Source: Euleptes europaea
Taxonomy: Eukaryota; Chordata; Lepidosauria; Squamata; Sphaerodactylidae
DNA length: 64,000 bases
NCBI RefSeq assembly: GCF_029931775.1
Contig: NC_079324.1
Span: 60,767,268 to 60,831,267, forward strand
Direction: 5' to 3'
The notes under the pieces were generated by a model, which ran no database searches, was not told where the DNA came from, and worked only from the letters and a program-made list of their open reading frames with translations. Positions 58,745-64,000 of this stretch are shown in pieces. Numbering within the stretch: position 1 is the first letter of the stretch; each line of letters starts with the position of its first letter. The translations under genes and the position numbers were made by a program.

Positions 58745-58815
58745 TGGGGAATCAAACCTGGTTCTCCAGATTATAGTCCGTTGCTCTTAACCACTATACC
58801 ACACTGGCTCTCTGG
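58745..58815 (-). repeat. CORE/Sauria SINE head fragment
   Basis: GGGGAATCAAACCTGGTTCT and TTAACCACTATACCACACTG form the complement of the tRNA-like head. Confidence 0.7.
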
Positions 58816-58925
58816 GAAGGGAAAAAGAAGAGGGGGGGCAGCTAATGTATACACTGTTGCTGTCCTCAGCATAAGCCTGGCAGAACATCTCTGTCTTACA
58901 TAAATAAGAGCATCTTCCAGTGCTT

Positions 58926-59030
58926 GTGTGTGTGTGTAATGTGCCGTCAAGTCGCAGCCGACTTATGGCGACCCCTTTTTTGGGGTTTTCATGGCAAGAG
59001 ACTAACAGAGGTGGATTGCCAGTGTCTTCC
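58926..59030 (-). repeat. Truncated Bov-B-tailed SINE with 13-bp target duplication
   Basis: The tail GTGTGTGTGTGTAATGTGCC and GTCAAGTCGCAGCCGACTTA is flanked by TCTTCCAGTGCTT at 58913-58925 and 59031-59043. The head is missing, a 5' truncation typical of target-primed insertion. Confidence 0.85.
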
Positions 59031-59160
59031 TCTTCCAGTGCTTAGGACTAAGCAAAGTTTCTCTTCAGTGACACCACTTTTTGCAAAATTAAGTTAAAAG
59101 ACGTACAGGCGTGATCAACTTAATGACAGCAACTAAGAGGCCTGACTAAACAACAATATA

Positions 59161-60626
59161 CAGTGAGGGGGGAAAGTATTTGATCCCCTGCTAAATTTGC
59201 CCGTTTGCCCTCTGACGAAGAAATGACTAGTCCATAATTTTAATGGTAGGTTTATTGTAGCTGTGAGAGACAAAACAACAGGAAAACCCCCAGAAACCCA
59301 GAAGACAAAAGTCAGAGATTGATGTGCATTATAATGAGTGAAATAAGTATTTGATCCCCTATCAACCAGCCAGATTAGGGTTCTGCTGTCGACAGAAGCA
59401 ATCAATGCATCAGATTCCAAACTAGCCACCATGACCAAGACCAAAGAGCTGTCCAAGGATGTCAGGGACAAGATTGTAGACCTGCACAAGGCTGGACTGG
59501 GCTACAAGACTATTGCCAAGCAGCTTAGTGAGAAGGTGACAACCCTAACCGTTAACTGTCAACCTCCCTTGGTCTGGGGCTCCATGCAAGATCTCATCTC
59601 GTGGAGTTGCAATGATCATGAGAACGGTGATGAAGCAGCCCCGAACTACAGGGGGGAACTTGTCAATGATCTCAGGGAAGCTGGGACCATAGTCACCATG
59701 AAAACAGTTGGTAACACACTACGCCGTGAAGGACTGAGATCTTGCAGAGCCCGCAAGGTCCCCTTGCTCAAGACAGCACATGTACAGGCCTGTCTGCAGT
59801 TTGCCAATACACATCTGAATGACCCAGAGGAGAACTGGGTGAAAGTGTTGTGGTCAGATGAGACCAAAATCTAGCTCTTTGGCATCAACTCAACTCGCTG
59901 TGTTTGGAGGAGGAGGAATGCTGCCTACAACCCCAAGAACACCATCCCCACCATCAAACATGGAGGGAGACATATTATGCTTTGGGGGTGTTTTTCTGCT
60001 AAGGGGACAGGACACCCTCACCGCATCGAAGGGACGATGGACGGGACTATGTATCGTCAAATCTTAGGTGAGCACCTCCTTCCCTCAGCCAGGGCATTGA
60101 AAATGGGTCGAGGATGGGTATTCCAGCATGACAATGACCCAAAACACAAGGCCAAGGCAACAAAGGAGTGGCTCAAGAAGAAGCACATTAAGGTCCTGGA
60201 GTGGGAGACCTTAATCCCATCGAAAATCTGTGGAGGGAGCTGAAGATTCGAGTAGCTACACATCAGCCTTGAAATCTTACTGACTTGAAGAGGATCTGCA
60301 AAGAGGAGTGGGACAAAATACCTCCGGAGAAGTGTGCAAACCTGGTGGCCACCTACAAGAAACGTCTGACCATTGTAATTGCCAACAAGGGTTTTGCCAC
60401 CAAGTATTAAGTCATCTTTTGCAAAGGGATCAAATACTTATTTCACTCATTATAATGCACATCAATCTCTGACTTTTGTCTTCTGGGTTTCTGGGGTTTT
60501 TCCTGTTGTTATTCTGTCTCTCACAGCTACAATAGACCTACCATTAAAATTATGGACTGGTCATTTTTTCGTCAGAGGGCAAACGGGCAAATTCAGCAGG
60601 GGATCAAATACTTTTTTCCCTCACTG
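59161..60626 (+). mobile_element. Tc1/mariner (Tc1-like) DNA transposon, IR/DR type, inactive
   Basis: Inverted repeats of about 205 bases (59161-59365 and 60420-60626), about 95% identical, start CAGTGAGGG. Each has an outer and an inner copy of GTATTTGATCCC, the IR/DR layout. TA duplications flank it (59159-59160, 60627-60628). The transposase starts at 59431 (MTKTKELSKDVRDKIVDLHK) with helix-turn-helix GLGYKTIAKQL. The first catalytic Asp is in VLWSDETK, the second in QHDNDPKH, and the Glu lies in the NLWREL region. It is disabled: a mid-domain frame disturbance after about residue 38, an in-frame TAG at 59872-59874, and a frame break near 60210 next to the missing PSQSPDL-type stretch. 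Confidence 0.93.
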
Positions 60627-61777
60627 TATGTAACAAACTCCTGTGAATTTGAAGTTGGCTAATTCATATGACCTCATTAAGAAATCTGAATACAGCACAA
60701 ATACAGTGTCCTAATGTGGATGTCAAAGATTCTCCACATATGCTTCCCATTTTTCTGTAAGCCCCAGTTTGCCGTTAGGTGTGAATTCAGGGAGGGAAAC
60801 ATTATGAAGAGTGTAAGGAATGTGCAAGCTCAAGGCTCACTTATGTTAACATGGTTTAGCATTACATGTGAATGGTCACATTATAAGCCCCCTGTACACT
60901 CTGAGGATAATCCATATAGTTCACATATTCTCTGCAGAAGCAGGGGATGGGGCATAGAATGTGTCATACACGTATGGATATCCTAATAATGAGAAGTGTT
61001 AAATATAGTTGGACCACCAAGAAGTTTCATCTTAAAAAGAGAAGACTCTTGCCCCCTCAGTTGTGTGCGTGCAAACAATACTTTTAGGTCAGATTTCAGA
61101 AGCAGAAAAAATTAAGCTGTGTATTTTGTACAGTTAACTAAATTAACAGCAAATGCAGAGTTGAAAACACCTTCAAATCACTGAAAATCCCATGAAAATC
61201 TAGACCAAGTCAGTAACATAAAAAGTTATTTAAGGACAATGTCCAGATATCACCCTCAAATTACTAAGTGCATTCAGTCTGCTGCACAACAGCAAGAGAC
61301 CCCAGAAGCACACTATGCGGAGATCAACAAATAATCCTACAAGATGTATGTCCTAGACTTCTTTATTTTCCATACTAGACCACCTCTTGGTATACTGGGA
61401 TATTCCAGGAAGATAAGGTTGCACATTATAAAACCTCTCACTTCAACATATCCTTTCTTGAAGAACAATGCCTGATTTAATCACCTTTTGCACTCTCTCT
61501 CAGTAACCCATACCTAAAAAATATTTAGCAAGATGTCAAATCATGTACCTTTTTGATTGAATGCTAAGTCCATCACGTTTTGGCTCTTATACTATCAGTG
61601 TCCAAATGTAGGCCTCTTTTTTTTAGTCTTAACACAATTTAAGGGGACATATTTTAACCTCTTTCATTTTAATCAACAATTTCTCAATGGTAGAACAAAC
61701 TGCCACTTTCACCAGCAAGTTACAGAAATAGTTGTTTTACACAAGAAAGGGAAGCACGATGCAGACACACTCTAGGT
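60627..61777. other. ATP2A2 intron, nothing recognised
   Basis: This is an AT-rich stretch between the Tc1 transposon and hAT element 2, with no coding signal. Confidence 0.4.
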
Positions 61778-62998
61778 CAGTGATGGCGAACCTTTTAGAG
61801 ACCAAGTGCCCAAACTGCAACCCAAAACCCACTTATTTATTGCTGAGTGCCAATGAGACAATTTAACCTGAATACTGAGGTTTTAGTTTAGAAAAAAAAC
61901 AACTCCTGTACAATGCAGGAGATTCACAACTACCTCCCCACCACACACACCCAGTGACCCCCCTACTCCACGCCCAGAAGATGGCCAAGGGGCCCTCTCT
62001 CTCATCATCTGCTTACGGTTCTCATAAAAAGGCGCCCAGGGGCTGGCCGTCTTGGCCGCCCTCTTGGGCACTTTCCCCAGCTCCGCAACGTCGGTTCTGG
62101 GAAAGGCCGGGCGGGCCAATGGGGGGCCCCTCGGCAGGGGCTGAGCCACGCCCCCCCCCGGGCTGCAGCTGCCAGCTGCAAAGGAGCCCAGGCTGGGCCA
62201 GGAGCCTCTGGGAGGAGGAGGAAGAAGGCAACGCTGCAAGGGCGAAGTGGTGCGCGGCTGCTTGGGCGCAAGTCCCGCCGGCCGCCATCGCAGCACGCCC
62301 CCCCACCGCATGGGCCGCTCCCGCTCCCCAGCGCTGTTTTGCAGGCCACTCAGCTGGGCTGCGCGCTGGACAGAATCGGGGGGGGGGGGGCGGCTCCTCT
62401 TGGCGAAGCGGGGAAGGCGCCGCAGGTGGCGGCCCGGCCTTCGGGGGGCTTTTGCAGTGGGCGGGCAGGCCCGGCCTCCCTTGCAAGGAGCCATGTCCCT
62501 GCAGCCCCCAGACTGCTACGGGTCGACGAGGCCGGGGCTCCGTCCGGGGCAGGAGTCGGGGGGGCAGGCTGCGTACCCCGGGGGTCCCTGGGGGCGACCG
62601 CTCCCGGCTCGCCCGCTCTGCACACACTCGGAGGGGCCCCGCGCCACCCCTGCAGGGCAGGCTCACCGGGCGGGCAGCAGCGCCTCCTTCTCCCCTCCTT
62701 CCTTCTTCGGCTCCCGGCCGGACTGCGATGGCCGCTCCGGCCGCGGCTGCTCCTTGCCCCCGTTCTGAAGCGCCTCCCAGTCAGACCTCGGGCGTGAGGA
62801 GCCAATCCGGAGTCGCTACGGACCGCCCGTGGCGCGGGTCCAGGAAAAGCCACGCCTCGACCCCTCACCTCGAGCCTTGGAAGGGAAGGGAAAGGAAGGC
62901 TGCTTCCCGGGGGCTGAGCGGAGGCGGCCGGGCGTGTGCCGACAGAGAGGGCTACATGTGCCGGAGTCGGCACACGTGCCATAGGTTCGCCAACACGG
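61778..62998. mobile_element. hAT-type element with CpG-rich cargo (element 2)
   Basis: The left end CAGTGATGGCGAACCTTTTA mirrors the right end ATAGGTTCGCCAACACGG (shared core TTGGCGAACCT / ATGGCGAACCT). A perfect 8-bp target duplication CTCTAGGT lies at 61770-61777 and 62999-63006. The inside (about 61960-62950) is extremely GC- and CpG-rich with CCAAT-like boxes (GGGCCAATGG near 62113, GAGCCAATCC near 62800). Long open frames on both strands are compositional. No transposase is seen. It lies in ATP2A2 intron 5. Confidence 0.9.
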
Positions 62999-63153
62999 CT
63001 CTAGGTAGTTCCTGAAAACACATCTGTGCATGGTGGCATTTTATGATTTTGTCACAAGGCAGCTGGCATCCAGGAGGAGATCCAGCAATCTGAAGTGACC
63101 AACCACATCATGAAGGCAACCTCACCCACATTTCTATGTGGCATCAAGCATAC

Positions 63154-63372
63154 TGTATTTTTTTCTTTTGCCATCAAGTCACATCTAATTTATGGCAAGT
63201 CCGTAGGGTTTTCAAGGCAACAGATATCTGGAGGTGGTTTCCTATCGCCTGACTCAGCATCACAACGCTGGTGTTCCTTGACGGTCTCCCATCCAAATAC
63301 TTGCCAGGCTCAACATGCTTAGCTTCTGAGATCTGATGAGCTCAGGCTAGCCCGGGCCATCCAGCATGCTGT
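63154..63372 (-). repeat. 5S-headed SINE with Bov-B-like tail
   Basis: The tail GCCATCAAGTCACATCTAAT lies left. The 5S head in complement lies right: GGTCTCCCATCCAAATACTT, then TGCTTAGCTTCTGAGATCTG, GATGAGCTCAGGC and GGGCCATCCAGCAT. Confidence 0.85.
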
Positions 63373-64000
63373 ACGCCAGGTTAGTTTTACCACGTGGCCA
63401 ATAGCTACAGACTGCTAGCTCCCATCACCAATGCACAATTCCACATGGCTAGACTGAAGGCAACATCCACTGACGTGAATCTGAGGCTGTAAGTTTTAGT
63501 GCCTGAAGCCTCTGCCAAGCATCTCCTTGGCAAAAGGCTGTTTTGTTTTTTTAAGGGGAACACCGCATACAAACATCTGCTGGCTTGAAACTTGAGCGCA
63601 ATCCTAACATGTTTTAGCTTAGTCTTTACCAAGCCAAAATTTACCAAGTACTTTACATATTCTGGAAGCTCATCATTTGCTTGATGCTATTAAGTTACCG
63701 CCTGGCAACTTATGGTTAAGGGCAAATACACAAAAACTCATTGCCTATGTTTAGAATCCATTTCCTCCTGACGAAATAAATATTTTTTAAAAAGAATTAT
63801 TGACTATGCCTCGATGCCACCTCCCCAGAAAAGCCTATAATGAAGTACCCCTCAACATTAGGCACCACTGACACACAGGAGATAGTTACCACCTGGTTAC
63901 TCATGCCACTCAACGGTGAGGGGCACTTGCCTGGATATGCAAATATCACTGGCACTCAGCCTAGAATTCCATGGCTAGATATGCATCCCAGCATCAAGTG
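63373..64000. other. ATP2A2 intron, nothing recognised
   Basis: The sequence runs to the window edge without recognisable exon or repeat. Confidence 0.4.

Noticed and set aside
59431-60243. A domesticated, intact transposase gene
   Set aside because: The frame carries a stop and frame breaks in catalytic regions and still has its transposon ends and TA duplications, so it is a dead transposon copy.
61954-63015. A 353-residue open frame (+) and 203-214-residue frames on the other strand
   Set aside because: It lies almost wholly in the CpG-rich core of hAT element 2, all strands are open because of base composition, the predicted proteins are Pro/Gly/Arg/Ala-rich, and no domain or splice context is seen.

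Overview
The window is vertebrate nuclear DNA, almost certainly from a squamate reptile (a gecko-type lineage is plausible but not proven). It has GT/GC-AG introns, CR1 LINEs ending in ATTCTATGA-type tails, tRNA- and 5S-headed SINEs with Bov-B-like tails, DIRS and Penelope-like retroelements, and a Tc1 transposon. Two conserved single-copy host genes face each other, in the same convergent order as human 12q24.11: the last six coding exons of ANAPC7 (+ strand, 949-5468) and the exons of ATP2A2/SERCA2 from about residue 155 to both alternative C-termini (- strand, 50460 down to 25790). All exon phases were checked by hand and the reading frames join without a break. Layout: 1-5468 is the 3' half of ANAPC7; 5469 to about 6660 is its probable 3' UTR; about 6.7-24.8 kb is intergenic and almost wholly repeats (SINE cluster 6.8-10 kb, a dense cluster of one short inverted-repeat MITE family 11.5-17.4 kb, a DIRS retroelement fossil 18.5-23.9 kb). 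24.8-25.8 kb is the SERCA2a 3' UTR and last exon; 31.2-33.1 kb is the SERCA2b read-through exon and its probable 3' UTR; 33.1-50.5 kb holds ATP2A2 exons 19 to 6; 50.5-64 kb is part of a very long ATP2A2 intron containing a second DIRS fossil with a Penelope-like insertion, a Tc1 transposon and a CpG-rich hAT element. ATP2A2 exons 1-5 and ANAPC7 exons about 1-5 lie outside the window. How the genes work: ANAPC7 is a TPR subunit of the anaphase-promoting complex (cell-cycle ubiquitin ligase). ATP2A2 is the ER/SR calcium pump; the window shows the choice between the muscle 2a tail (short last exon about 7 kb downstream) and the housekeeping 2b tail (donor unused, read-through gives an eleventh membrane span). 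The genes are neighbours only by synteny. Points most worth a second look: two unrelated hAT elements, each with a perfect 8-bp target duplication, both carrying long CpG-rich promoter-like cargo inside ATP2A2 introns; a hammerhead-ribozyme-like core in the Penelope-like terminal sequences; SINEs that share one Bov-B-like tail but carry either a tRNA or a 5S rRNA head; two GC-AG introns, one per gene; and changed residues in the SERCA2a tail and the phospholamban-contact motif.
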